Shown here: piece by piece, positions 11,561-21,763 of the stretch
Layout: the number at the start of each line of letters is the position of its first letter
How positions within the stretch are numbered: position 1 is the stretch's first letter
Position numbers and translations under genes: made by a program
Origin: Trichopria drosophilae
Taxonomy: Eukaryota; Arthropoda; Insecta; Hymenoptera; Diapriidae
NCBI GenBank assembly: GCA_030407085.1
Contig: CM059585.1
Coordinates: forward strand, 96,938,501 to 97,002,500
Length of the DNA stretch: 64,000 nucleotides
Reading direction: 5' to 3'
Notes under the pieces: generated by a model
Seen by the model: only the letters and a program-made list of their open reading frames with translations
The model's database searches: none
What the model was told of the DNA's origin: nothing

Positions 11561-12245
11561 TCGATTAAAGCATAAAAATTCATATTTAGTTGACAATTTT
11601 GAAATGTTTATTCCAATAAAAGTAATTAAAATATTGTTCTTAGACTGCTGGAAATATTTGTACATTGTTTCACTCATTTTAAAATTGACGCCTTTTATCG
11701 AAAAATAAAAACAGATCTCTTCAAAAGATTACTGAATTGTCTCGCATCGTTTTATTTATTCAAGAATGTGCGTTTACATTTTATGTTGATTATGTCACGA
11801 TTGTGTCGCAAGACAAAGTTCATCCTCACTTTTATTACCGGTGAATGGAATTGTTTCGTATCAGCCTGGTTGTTGAACGCAAGTGTACTTTATACGCCGA
11901 GAAAGTTAGCAAGAATCAAGTATCAGGAAAGTTCAATAAAGTTTTCGCAACTACAGGTCTTCTTGCTAGAGTAAAGAAACGTGTTGTATTAAGTTCTATT
12001 TTCGTGCTCTATAATATTTTCTTATTACAGAGGATAGTGGCTTGTAATAGTACTTAGAATGTCTATTAACTAGTTTAAAGAACTTTAATTATATTTAAGG
12101 TAAAAGAAATTGTAACGGAAATTCTTCTTTTATTACAAATATAAATCGATAATTCATTATTATCTTTTTATTCGTTCCTAAAGTAGATAAAAAACACAGC
12201 TAAATTATTTACAAATTTCTTATTTTTTTTTTAATCCTTCAAGGA
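11561..12245. other. AT-rich spacer with overlapping unsupported frames
   Basis: Plus-strand frames at 11768-11974 and 11845-12057 overlap in different frames, and neither has recognisable content. An acceptor-like TTTTCTTATTACAG precedes 12031, but the frames after it close quickly. Confidence 0.35.
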
Positions 12246-12250
12246 TCAAA

Positions 12251-12411
12251 GGAGCCATCAATAAACTACGTAGACCTTTTTGTGGCATTTTTGACACCCC
12301 GCTTCATAGACAGTTTTATGATTTTTATACATACATTTTATATAGAACGTAGTTCTTGGCTGACCCCCCCCCCCCCTAAAATGGTAACGTAGTTTGTGGA
12401 TGGCCACAAAA
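12251..12411. mobile_element. Fold-back MITE with internal poly(C) tract
   Basis: The left end (CCATCAATAAACTACGTAGA, then TTTTTGTGGC) is the inverted complement of the right end (GTAACGTAGTTTGTGGATGG, then CCACAAAA). A run of 13 C lies inside the right arm. The arrangement of a palindromic repeat around a long C/G run is one I associate with small DNA elements in insect genomes. No coding capacity. Confidence 0.55.
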
Positions 12412-12519
12412 GTACATAAATTTAATGTGTATCGAAAAATGCTAACAATTTAAAAGTAAACAAATTTTTAAGAAAAATCAGGAATTTTTTAGTTTTTTTT
12501 TAACTTATCGCTATTTTTT

Positions 12520-13045
12520 TTTACTTTCCACATTAGAATACCTCAAGTATTTATAAATTTCGCGTCAGAAATTTTGGGCTAGAGACTGAACTATTGAATA
12601 AATATTAAATTGAAAAAATGGCAGCTCAAAAATGCTTAGTAAAGTTGGTTTTTTTGTTTAAAAATCATAGTCGCTTGTATTTAACGATTGACGGGAATGA
12701 AATTACTTCAAATTTGGTACCTAGCAGTTTTTGGGATCCTTGAGTCCAAATCTGATGTTAGTTTACAAAAATTAAAACTTGGAGGAAGCACAATCCGGAA
12801 TCAACGACCCGAAAAAAACTTCAAATTCGAAGTCAGCGCCGCTAAAAAACTCCGAAAACCAAGTTTGAAGTGATTTCATTCGGATCGGTCTATTCAGTAC
12901 ATGCGACTATGATTTTGAAAAAAAAATCGAATTTAGCAACCATTTTGAAATTTAATTTTCAGCGTTAATTTTGTTAGCCCAAATAGTTTTATCGAGATAT
13001 TTATAAATATCTGAGGTATTCTAATGCGGGAAATGATAAAAAATA
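12520..13045. mobile_element. Inverted-repeat element of about 0.5 kb
   Basis: The segment at about 12522-12588 (CATTAGAATACCTCAAGTAT ... GGGCTAG) is the inverted complement of about 12964-13034 (TTAGCCCAAA ... CTGAGGTATTCTAATG). The interior holds repeat phrases such as TTTTGGGATC and GAGTCCAAATCTG. Exact termini and target duplication are unclear. Confidence 0.5.
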
Positions 13046-14598
13046 AGAATATGTGAAAAAAACCTATAAAAATCTTGTTTTTTTTTTATATTATTTTAGG
13101 GCAATAAAAAACGTCAATTCCAACATATTTCTACAGAGCATTATTAGTACAAAATATTGTCAAAATCATACACCTTCAATTTAAAAGAGTTAATTAACTT
13201 TATTAACTTCATAATTAAATTCGAACAGTCGTTTTGAAGGTACGTAAGTATTTATTTGACTAGTAGCAAGTAATAGATTTACTTGCAATAACAATATATG
13301 TTTTTAATTTAAATGAACGTGTCTTACTTTTAGTGCATCTGACTTAATTTAAGAAAATATTTCATTACGTCAGATAAATATTTCCCTTTTTTAGTTTTAA
13401 AGTTAGTATCTGATCCTTTTACTAATTTCATAAGTTTTTTAGCTTGAAAGCATCCTCAAAAACATAAAAATCACTGTTCGACGGAACTAAAAATCATTAT
13501 GACAAAAGAAATATCAGAATCAAAGTTTATTTATTTTTTTTGCCGATCTTAAATCAATTATTTTCGAATTTTTTAAAATTCGTTAGATTAAATTTGTAAA
13601 TTTTTTAGAATAATAAAAAAGCGACTTAATTCTAAACGTCCCTGTAACCTAATATCAAACATTCAGAAATAAATAGACATTATTAAAGGGATAAACACAC
13701 ACGAGATAAGGATCGGAAAAGAGGGTAGATATAGCATAAAGCGACAGAAGAGATGGACTTCTTCGATTTTGAAAATGGGCTTCACCCAAAAACTAATGTT
13801 ATTTCTGGATAAATAAGAAAACGACATCGGTTTACTTACGTCATTTGATATCTTTTATCAGTTATAGCATTCATATATTACGTATACACAATAAAAAGAT
13901 GTATAAGTTTTAATTTCTTTATGGAGAAACAAAAATTTTTTACTGGTATTAAACAATCGTTATCTTAGTAATTCGGATTGATAGTACCAATAATTTAGTT
14001 TGTTGTTGAATAAACAAATTTTGCTATGATCAGAATTGTTAGAAATAATGCGTTGATTCGTTAGAATAACAATTATAATTATTATGATAAATTCCCTTGT
14101 AGAAAATTCTCTTGAGAAAATAAATATAGTATAGTTACTACGTAGTTAGAAGTATTAACTAGATTCGTGAAACTATAGTGACACTATTTCGAATCTGTCT
14201 AGTATAATTATGTTTTTTCTGTACCTATAAACAATAATAATTCTGTCAGAATTTAGATATTGATAGTTAGTAATATTACCACCAGATGTCATTGCGCGCT
14301 CTCGCGAAAGCTTTTTGCGCCCGTTATAGAAGTGGTTCTTCGTTTCCTAATCTGATCATTTAATAAACGTTTAATTCAGGTATAAATCTGCCATAAAAAT
14401 GTTAATGAATGGCGTATAATTCCCGTTTACATGTCCACCGAGAAAACGTGTTGACCTTTTTATAAGTAAATTATACCTTTATTATACATATTTTAAAAAA
14501 CTTATATATTAGCACCTAAAAGTTTGTGCGTAACAGATTTATATTTTAACGTATTTAAAGTGAAAAACTAGACTAATTATTATATCTTAATTTATTTT
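13046..14598. other. AT-rich spacer, nothing recognised
   Basis: No supported frame or repeat. A short GC-richer patch at 14280-14340 is unremarkable. Confidence 0.45.
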
Positions 14599-14599
14599 T

Positions 14600-15252
14600 A
14601 AGGGAGTCACCACACTCAAAATCAACTTAATTAAATGTAACTTTTTTTTTTAATATTACTTTACGTCGACTTTTGTGAACCCAAATGGGACTAAATCGCG
14701 ACGGGACCTACAGTTTATGAAGGTGGAATCCGATCCACCTGAGCTTTGACGTTATTAGATACTTATAAACAAATATAGAGGTGTCCCGATGACAGATTGC
14801 AGAGGCCGGGATCGAACCAGGGTTTTCTGATTACGAAGCCGATACTCTACCAATTGAGAAATGTATCTTTAGTGTAAGAATAAAAAGTGTAAGAAAATTT
14901 GTTGACCCATAAATTTCAGTACAAAAAGAAATGTTCTTTTTGAAATAACGCTACTACATTTTTGTACACTAATTTAAAAATTAAAAAAAACAATTAGAGT
15001 GAATGTAAAAACATATTTTCTAAATTTTATGCACAAATTCTAAAAAAAATTCAATTCTTTTTTAGATACTCTTTTTTTGTTTTTTTTTGTTTGATTTGCG
15101 GAACAAAACCATTTTTGTAAAGGTCAAGAAGTTTTTTACATTTTTTATTAGTACCCTTGAATTCCACGTCAAAAATTACTAAAGAATAATTTTTTCTAAT
15201 TTTAAATAGGTGTATTTCATAGAGCTAATTTTCTATTTTAGTGACTCCCCTT
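14600..15252. mobile_element. Terminal-inverted-repeat element with nested SINE
   Basis: The left end TTAAGGGAGTCAC and right end GTGACTCCCCTTAAA are inverted copies differing by one base. The interior is AT-rich and non-coding. A tRNA-like SINE (14642-14870) sits just inside the left end, so it inserted after the host element. Confidence 0.5.
14642..14870 (-). mobile_element. tRNA-derived SINE, second family
   Basis: On the minus strand the head reads TCAATTGGTAGAGTATCGGC, followed by a loop TTCGTAA that would give a Thr-type CGT anticodon, and GGTTCGATCCCGGCC as B box. The body includes GGTGGATCGGATTCCACC, and the element ends in a run of about ten A residues (14642-14651 as T on the plus strand). 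Body sequence differs from the Arg-type SINE, so it is a separate family. The acceptor and anticodon stems are degenerate. Confidence 0.7.
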
Positions 15253-15845
15253 AAATGAATTTGTTCTTTTTATTATATATGTTTTAATCTTATTTGAAAA
15301 TATTTTATAAGATTTTTATATATTTACAGAAAAAACGCCCCGTCGAATGATCAACCCAGGTTTGTCGTTTACTACGCTATGCTACGCTGCACTCACAATT
15401 GGGTTCTTAACCTGAAATATATAGTTACTTTTAATAAGTTAAACATCATCATATAGAAATTTTTCACCAAGATAAGTTTGAAATTTTGGCCGAGAAATAA
15501 AGTTCCGAAACTCAACACACCGAAAGACCACAATTACGATATAGCGTGATTTTCGTCACTTTGTATTTCAAAATGTGGCAAAAAGAAAGCAAATTAAAAT
15601 ACCTTGGACTCACGCAATCTGGAAATTTTAACGTTTCGGGGGGTTTTGATTTTCGGAACTTTGTTCCCCGACCGAAATGTTGACCAATTAATATAGTGGC
15701 TTTTTTTATTTTATTTTCTTATTCAATTTTTTAATTTGAATGCTTAATTATTGTTCATTCCAAGAAACGTTGCTTTTGTCGCTATTAATTTTGTATGACA
15801 AGTAGAAGTAAGTAACTAAAGCCTCCGTACACTTTTTGGAATAAG
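15253..15845. other. Spacer, nothing firmly recognised
   Basis: Contains TTTCGGGGGGTTTTGATTTTC at 15633-15653 and other old repeat-like phrases but no supported frame. Confidence 0.4.
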
Positions 15846-15848
15846 AAC

Positions 15849-16035
15849 AAGTGTTGGCGTGGTGCCTCGCTCGCTTCGCTCGCTCAGAAACTTCGACCCA
15901 GTGGAGAGTCGGCTATTCCTTAAGACTCGTTTGTTTACTAACAGCTTTTAATTATATTATAAAATTATATTGATATTTGGGGGTCCAATCATATTTAGGT
16001 CCAAGTGGCTTCGATAGATATGTTACAACAATATA
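15849..16035 (+). repeat. Interspersed repeat, copy A
   Basis: About 187 bp almost identical to the reverse complement of 35091-35272. It carries a mirror-symmetric GC-rich run near one end and ends with GATATGTTACAACAATATA. The plus-strand frame that begins next to it (16036-16365) is not supported as a gene. Confidence 0.8.
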
Positions 16036-16372
16036 GTGTTTCTTATATGTATGAAAATTGAAAATGAGCATTTTCAAAACTTCGACCCCGACAACAGGCC
16101 AGCCGAAGTATTAATAAATAAAAGTTGCAAAACACTTACTTCATGCACCTGTATTCTAATAGACTATTCGATGCATATTACATGTTTACTGTGTTTTACT
16201 AATTACTGTCTGTATTATTATGATATTATATATACAATATGTATACATATAATTCATCAAAGATATCTTGAAAGTGTCGAAAAGATCTATGACGGATATC
16301 TTATAAATATCTATAAGACATCTTTTAGATATATCGAAATAGTTATTTTCGTATCAAGGGCGTAAAAGAAAC

Positions 16373-16990
16373 TTGGGCCCCGTAGGTGGTCACCGCGCCC
16401 GAGGGGCTGGCAAACTACCCCTGGGGGGTAGGGGGTCGAAACGTCGAAATTTGATGAAAAACAATAGGGTAATTTTTTTGTCGCGATTACCAAATTCAAT
16501 ACTTTTTCAGACAATAGTCATAAACATTTTAAACCAATTTTTATGGCATTATCGTTGACTTTAGAAAGAAAATGCATACAACCTTTTTTGTAGAGAATTT
16601 CATCCTCTATCTTTTTTGTTTGAAACATTTTTTAATAAAATTTGTATTTTTCAAAATAAATGCAAAAAACTACAAAGAAACTTAATTGGGGCTAATTTTT
16701 TTTAGTAATGGACGGGTGGATCAGCCCCAAAACCTAATCAGATCTAAGTTATGCCAAGACGCGTATTTTAAAAAAAAATGTATGTCAATACTCTTATCCG
16801 TTCGCGAGTTATCGCGAGACAAAAAAACGGGACGTACGGACGTACGTACGTACAAGATCACGGACACAAATTTTTTTATTGTTGATTTGGGTTCCTTAGG
16901 GTCTGAAACGTCGACATTTGATGAAAAACTATATGGTAATTTTTTTGCCCGAAGTGACCAAATTCAATACTTCGTCCACACTTAGTCTGG
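16373..16990 (+). repeat. Pair of direct repeats flanking transposon-like sequence
   Basis: The segment GAAACGTCGAAATTTGATGA at 16438 and its relative GAAACGTCGACATTTGATGA at 16905 each continue into a similar stretch of about 75 bp ending in CAAATTCAATACTT. Between them is a sequence with CGTTCGCGAGTTATCGCGAG and an ACGTACGT run. This could be an element flanked by its own repeated ends, but no inverted termini or coding sequence are visible. Confidence 0.4.
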
Positions 16991-17194
16991 GTCGAAGTAA
17001 TTTACTATTTACATAGTGAATGTCCATTTCAAGAAATTCCTGGAGCATGTGTAGCCTTAAGAAGTTTTTTCCGTAGTGAAATATTTTAGTATTTAAGACA
17101 ATTTATAGTTTAAACTTTTAAAAGTAAGAAATCACTAGTTACAGAGTAGAGTTACTTTCACTTTTGTTTTATAGGATTTTTTTTTTTAATGGTA

Positions 17195-17442
17195 CAGTAG
17201 AGAACCGGTATAATTGCGTCTCGCTATATTTGCGCCTGGTGCCGTCTCGTTACATTTACCTTTCGCCGCTCTCTTTCCCCCGTACCTTGCGGGCTGGGGC
17301 CTAAGGAAGGGCCTACTGTGACGTCACGAACAAAATTCGGATGGTGAGAGTGGGAGAAGCGGCGCTCCACTTCTTTTGGTAAATATAACGAGACGGGAGG
17401 GGAAGGCTAGGAACCGAGCGGGTAAATAATACCGGGACTCTA
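17195..17442 (+). mobile_element. pogo/Tigger-like MITE, copy 1
   Basis: The left end CAGTAGAGAACCGGTATAAT is preceded by TA, and the right end ATTATTTACC...AATACCGGGACTCTA is its imperfect inverted complement. Inner inverted segments (GCCGTCTCGTTA / TAACGAGACGG) make the whole element a fold-back. A second copy at 32951-33150 preserves the right terminus as CTCTACTG. Termini beginning CAGTAGAG with TA flanks are typical of pogo-type Tc1/mariner MITEs. It contains a perfect TGACGTCA at 17319-17326. It is much GC-richer than its surroundings and has no coding capacity. Confidence 0.65.
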
Positions 17443-18640
17443 TATTTTACTCCGTTTCGTAGGAGGAGGGTCGTAAATTTAGCTTTCATCTCTTTTCACT
17501 CCATTAAGGGTGCTGGTTCACTCCAACTCACTCTAATCTATTCTTATTACACACAATTCACATAATTTATTCGGCAGCAATCGATCAAGAAACCGATAGC
17601 TAAACAAGCCTATGACGTGAAGATGACGTCATTGTTCATAACGCGTCTACATTTACGTGTAAAAGCTTAAAGAAATCTGTGAATTGGCGATTTAAGCGGG
17701 ATTACACATATGAATTTACGATGCGGTTGGTAACGTCACGCGACCAGTTAGGAACGGTCCATTCATTGGCGAGTGCGTCGAGCGAGGAGAATGAACCCGC
17801 ATGACAATGGAATGCAAATAAACACGGGATGCTGACTAGCTACAATTCTGCAATCTGCATAACTAGTATACATATGTGCCCACGTGGCTTAGCGCCCATC
17901 CAGCTGGTCAGGAAAGTCAAAAGGCGCTGTCATATCTTTCCAAACTTGGAATTTTCGCTTGTCTGGAAAATTTGTCTTTGGGTAGTATTAGTAAGTAGCA
18001 GTAGTAATAAGAATCCAAAAGAATTGGATTGAAGATCGTTTTTAGACAGTACTAGACTACGAAGTCGAAGGTCGCAAGTAAAATTAAAACCAAAAGGTAC
18101 AAATTGGTTTTTTCTCCAATTGTCAACATGGTGTTTTCGACCATTGCGCTGGCACACGCAATTTCTAATATCGGCTCATAATATGACTGACGTTTACGAT
18201 AACTTCGATAATAACGTATTTACAATTGTATACCAGATTACGCCGGTTATATTAGCTAAAAATACACGCGACAGTTTGTCGGAAAACAGACGTATCTGTC
18301 ACGAAGTCACGAAGTGGCGATGAGATTTTCACTCGTGATAATTGGGCTGTCTAAAATTAACCGAATATGCGCATTCGTATATTCGGTGTTGTCATCCTGC
18401 ACCGGAATCGAAATGTTTGAGTTGTTGACAATACATCACCAAAGCTCATTGTAAATGGGAATTACGATTTCCTCGCGTGATACTGCGACCAACTGCGTGG
18501 ATGATAAGCTCTAAGGTGACACGCATCCGATAAGCTGTATTAATTGACCACGTGTTCAGGAACTCAATGTCTAATTCACAAACATTCAAAGATTAAAGTC
18601 TCCAACCGGAAAAATATGACTTATGGAGCAACGGATTTAA
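17443..18640. other. GC-richer single-copy stretch, possible regulatory DNA
   Basis: About 1.2 kb of more balanced, CpG-containing sequence without repeats. It holds a palindromic TGACGTCA (17624-17631), an octamer-like ATGCAAAT (about 17813) and a good initiation context CAACATGG (about 18125) that opens only a 17-codon frame. It lies about 0.5 kb upstream of the plus-strand exon at 19171 and between the two gene fragments, so a promoter or enhancer role is possible but inferred. Overlapping frames at 17829-18323 are not supported. Confidence 0.3.
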
Positions 18641-18749
18641 TTATTTGTAATGGCGATTTATTAAAACAGGACAATTATTTTACTTTTACAACTAAAAGAC
18701 CAGAAAATGGTAGAAGATGCTAATGGTTTATTGTTATTGCGCATTGCGT

Positions 18750-18960
18750 ATCAAAATCTACGTCCCTAGGGCGCAAAATGACATTTCGCGGCCCTTCGAG
18801 CGCTCGGGGGTGCGAAGCGTTGCGCCTGAGCTACGAAAAACATTTTTTGCCGTATTAGGGTATAAAGTGCGATGAGCGCTCTGTCACCAGGAGTATTCAT
18901 TACTATGGTTAAACTGGGGGCGCAAAATCATATTTTACCTATGGAGACAAAAATGACGAT
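18750..18960. other. CG-rich patch with short palindromes
   Basis: Holds GGGCGCAAAATGACATTTCG and a palindromic CGAGCGCTCG. Similar CG-rich, fold-back-prone sequences occur near 5900 and 53600. No gene. Confidence 0.3.
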
Positions 18961-19170
18961 TGTGAGGTCAACATTGAGTTTCAAACATTAGAAATTCCAA
19001 TATTGCGCCAAAATTACCAAAAAATTGTCACTTTTGCAAGAGTGATTAGAGTTGCTCGTCGGTTTTCATTGTTGCTTAGAATGAAAATGGACTTCATGCG
19101 GACGACATTGACGTTTCACTCTAAGAAATTAAAGAAGAAATTTAATAAAAATAATAGCGTTGCATTTTAG

Positions 19171-19359
19171 AGTTGATGAAATCATCTCGTTTCTAGAAGA
19201 CGTACGTTCTCTTCTTTGTAATTCAGTATTCCAGAATGTTCACCACGAATACTTGAATATTCAAGACATTGGCGAGATGCTTATGATATGCCATGCTACC
19301 TTCAGTCTTGATCCCCCTGCCCTACTTGCGCAGATGTACAAAAGACCTTTCATGAACAA
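19171..19359 (+). CDS. Internal coding exon, unknown protein (plus-strand gene)
   Basis: The acceptor GTTGCATTTTAG is followed by 189 bases and the consensus donor GTAAGA. The exon begins with the last base of a codon, has 62 full codons and ends with two bases, so it is phase-symmetric and skippable without a frameshift. It has no stop in this frame. The peptide starts VDEIISFLEDVRSLLCN, continues QNVHHEYLNIQDIGEMLMIC, and ends LLAQMYKRPFMN. It is mixed hydrophobic and charged and predicted mostly helical, with no membrane segment. Codon use and base composition are less AT-rich than the flanks. I do not recognise the family. No partner exon could be assigned with confidence. Confidence 0.6.
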
Positions 19360-21403
19360 GTAAGATCCTCTGATGCATATAGATATTTAAGTTAGTATAG
19401 TTTTGTATAATTTATGTTCCGAATTGCTTCAATGCCATTAAGACAGATGTTTACATATTTCAAAGTTGCATCATTAAAAAGACTGGTTGCATGAACTTAT
19501 TTGTTTATGAAATAAAAGTATTGTTTAAATGATTTCATGTAATTAAAAATTAATGTATATCTAATAGAGAGATGAGCAGTCATTAATAGCTAATCAATGA
19601 AAGTACTCCTTTACTACATATACCCGTGTTCAGGGCATTCAAAAGTTTAGCTAGCTGAAAACACTCATTCAAGTAAAGCACGGAACATCTTAAATTAAAT
19701 TTTATCTTTGAATTGAATTTTCTTAAAGATCGTCTTTTCAATAATTAAAATTAAGCTGCTACTACATATTTCCACGTTGGATAAACGTAAAAACGCGTAT
19801 TTATTAATAATCAACGACCAGTTGATAAATCAACCGTATTACGGTGATATATATCTGAAGAAGTCCCATTTCTACAATGAGAAACGAAAGCGTCTAGCGG
19901 ATATTATAGGTACTATATGCTTGATTGTTAATTTGTAAACTAGCGCCGTTATATGATCTTTAAACATTTTTTAATATCATTTAATACGTTATTAACGTAT
20001 GATGTAACTAAAAAGATTTCGTTTTGTCTTTTATATTTTATAATTATTACTTTATATAGTGATAATATGAAAGTAAATATTTGAAAAACTATGTGAAATT
20101 TTTAATTTTATTGATTTTATTAAATAATATCAAATAATAATCTCAGCTTATTTATATTTGTTCATAGTAAGTATTTTTGCTTACTACAATGATAGATTAT
20201 ACAGTGGAAAAAGATTTATTGTTAAAGAATTTATATGAGATTAAAAAAATAAAGTGGCGAAGTATAAATCATTAATTTCACAACATATAATTAAATTTAT
20301 CGATCGCTAAACCATTTGAACAACCTGTTTTAAGAATCGATTGGTGGAAAATTGTTATGTCGTCATAAAATACTTGATTGTAAGTTACTTTTTCTCCCTT
20401 TATCGTTTTCTTTGATCTCCTGTTGCACCAGAAATGAAAGTGGCCTGAAATTTCTTGTCATTCAAAAGGAAATTTAGGGGTAATAACAACCTACCTGTTA
20501 GAAAATCAATATTTTACTTCGCGAGAATTATTTTACTTTATTAAATCAACACTTAGTAAGTCGATATATGTATTACAGTAGAATTCATTGAACATTTTTT
20601 TAAAGTTACAATTTAGTAAATTCTTGATCGCTTTTGTTTAAATAATTTCATTTGCACTGAAAAAAAAATTTAGTAATATTGACCAAATATATGGTGGTAG
20701 TAAAATATTCAGTAATTTCAACTACATTTCAGTTAAAATGACTAAATGCTCAGTCGGTATCATGATTCAATTGCAGATAATTATTGGTAACAGGTCTAAT
20801 TCAATATTGAGCAATGCTTGAATTCAAGAACTAGGTTAGGAATTAGCAACAAATTTTTGAAACTCAGCGAAGTGTGGTGAAAGGTCATAAAAAAAATGTT
20901 GTACCTTTTATTTATGGAAAGTTAATAATCTTTGTCAACAAATATTTTTGACATGCCATTCAAAATTATCATTGACGATAATTTTTAAATAATTTTCGTA
21001 GATCAAAAATTGACAAATTCACTTTTACTATAATTCAAAATATGAGTCTATGAAAAATTAAAAAATACTCGATACTTTCTTTCTTCGAAAATAATAGTGA
21101 ATTTTTCTGTCATGTACAGAAAAATATTGTAAAATTTCTCCATAACATATTTTCTTTAAAAAATTAGAGCAAGAAGCAAATTTAGATGACAAATTCTTGG
21201 ATATGAGATTTTATTTCAGGGAAGTTCCTTCATGTTCTGAGAAATTTCCAATAAACTCTACAAAATGAAGGCGTTGAAATACGTAGAAAAAGAAAACTTA
21301 TTGGGTGGAAAAGTAGAAAACTTCGGGTCAACCTCTATTTCTCATAACCAAATATAAAAACCTTTTTTACCTTATTTTAAAACAAATTTAAAATTCACAA
21401 TTT
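19360..21403. other. AT-rich spacer or intron, with one TIR relic
   Basis: Near 20658 an end CACTGAAAAAAAAATTTAGT followed by internal TCAGTAATTTCAAC phrases resembles the terminus of the 39228-39727 element, but no opposite end is seen. A T-rich acceptor (ATTTTATTTCAG) at about 21220 is followed by 15 codons in the phase left by the 19171 exon and then a TGA; it is a weak terminal-exon candidate. Confidence 0.35.
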
Positions 21404-21435
21404 AAGTAAGTAATAGTAAGTAAGTAATATTTATT

Positions 21436-21465
21436 TTGCCATGGGATTGCAATCCCTTGTGGCAA
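21436..21465 (-). promoter_or_regulatory. LINE 3' stem-loop
   Basis: The sequence TTGCC...GGGATTGCAATCCC...GGCAA forms a hairpin with a palindromic GGGATTGCAATCCC core just before the repeat tail. In related LINEs a 3' structure and tail are where the reverse transcriptase starts copying; here that role is inferred. Confidence 0.6.
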
Positions 21466-21763
21466 TAAGATAAATACAATTTAGAGTTTTACAATTTAAA
21501 ATAATATAAAATAAAATAATACAGAATAAATATATATTACGGTTGACTCTATATAATTCAAGTTTCATTAAAATAATAATCCTAGTGATATAATAAGTGT
21601 ATAAAAAAAAAATACATAATACAACTTAATTTCACCAGTGTGGTTTACGCCTAATATAAATCATAATCAACCTAGATTTGTTATAAGACAAATGCCCATA
21701 TAACAAGCATGAAATACCAGAGCTAAAACTTATATACTTCCTAATTATAAATCGGTTTGATTT

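Noticed and set aside
15380..15425. 15-base micro-exon on the minus strand
   Set aside because: The required phase gives TAA; similar chance signal pairs occur elsewhere in this AT-rich DNA.
16129..16160. Nine-base micro-exon on the minus strand (GTGCATGAA)
   Set aside because: Splice signals look good, but in the phase needed for the downstream exons it contains a stop.
16036..16365. 109-codon plus-strand frame
   Set aside because: Composition typical of random AT-rich DNA, no domains or splice context, directly abuts a mobile repeat.
19860..19905. Second hammerhead-like string (CTGAAGA ... GAAACGAAAGCGTC)
   Set aside because: Core boxes are present but stem I does not pair next to the cleavage site and stem II is not closed properly.
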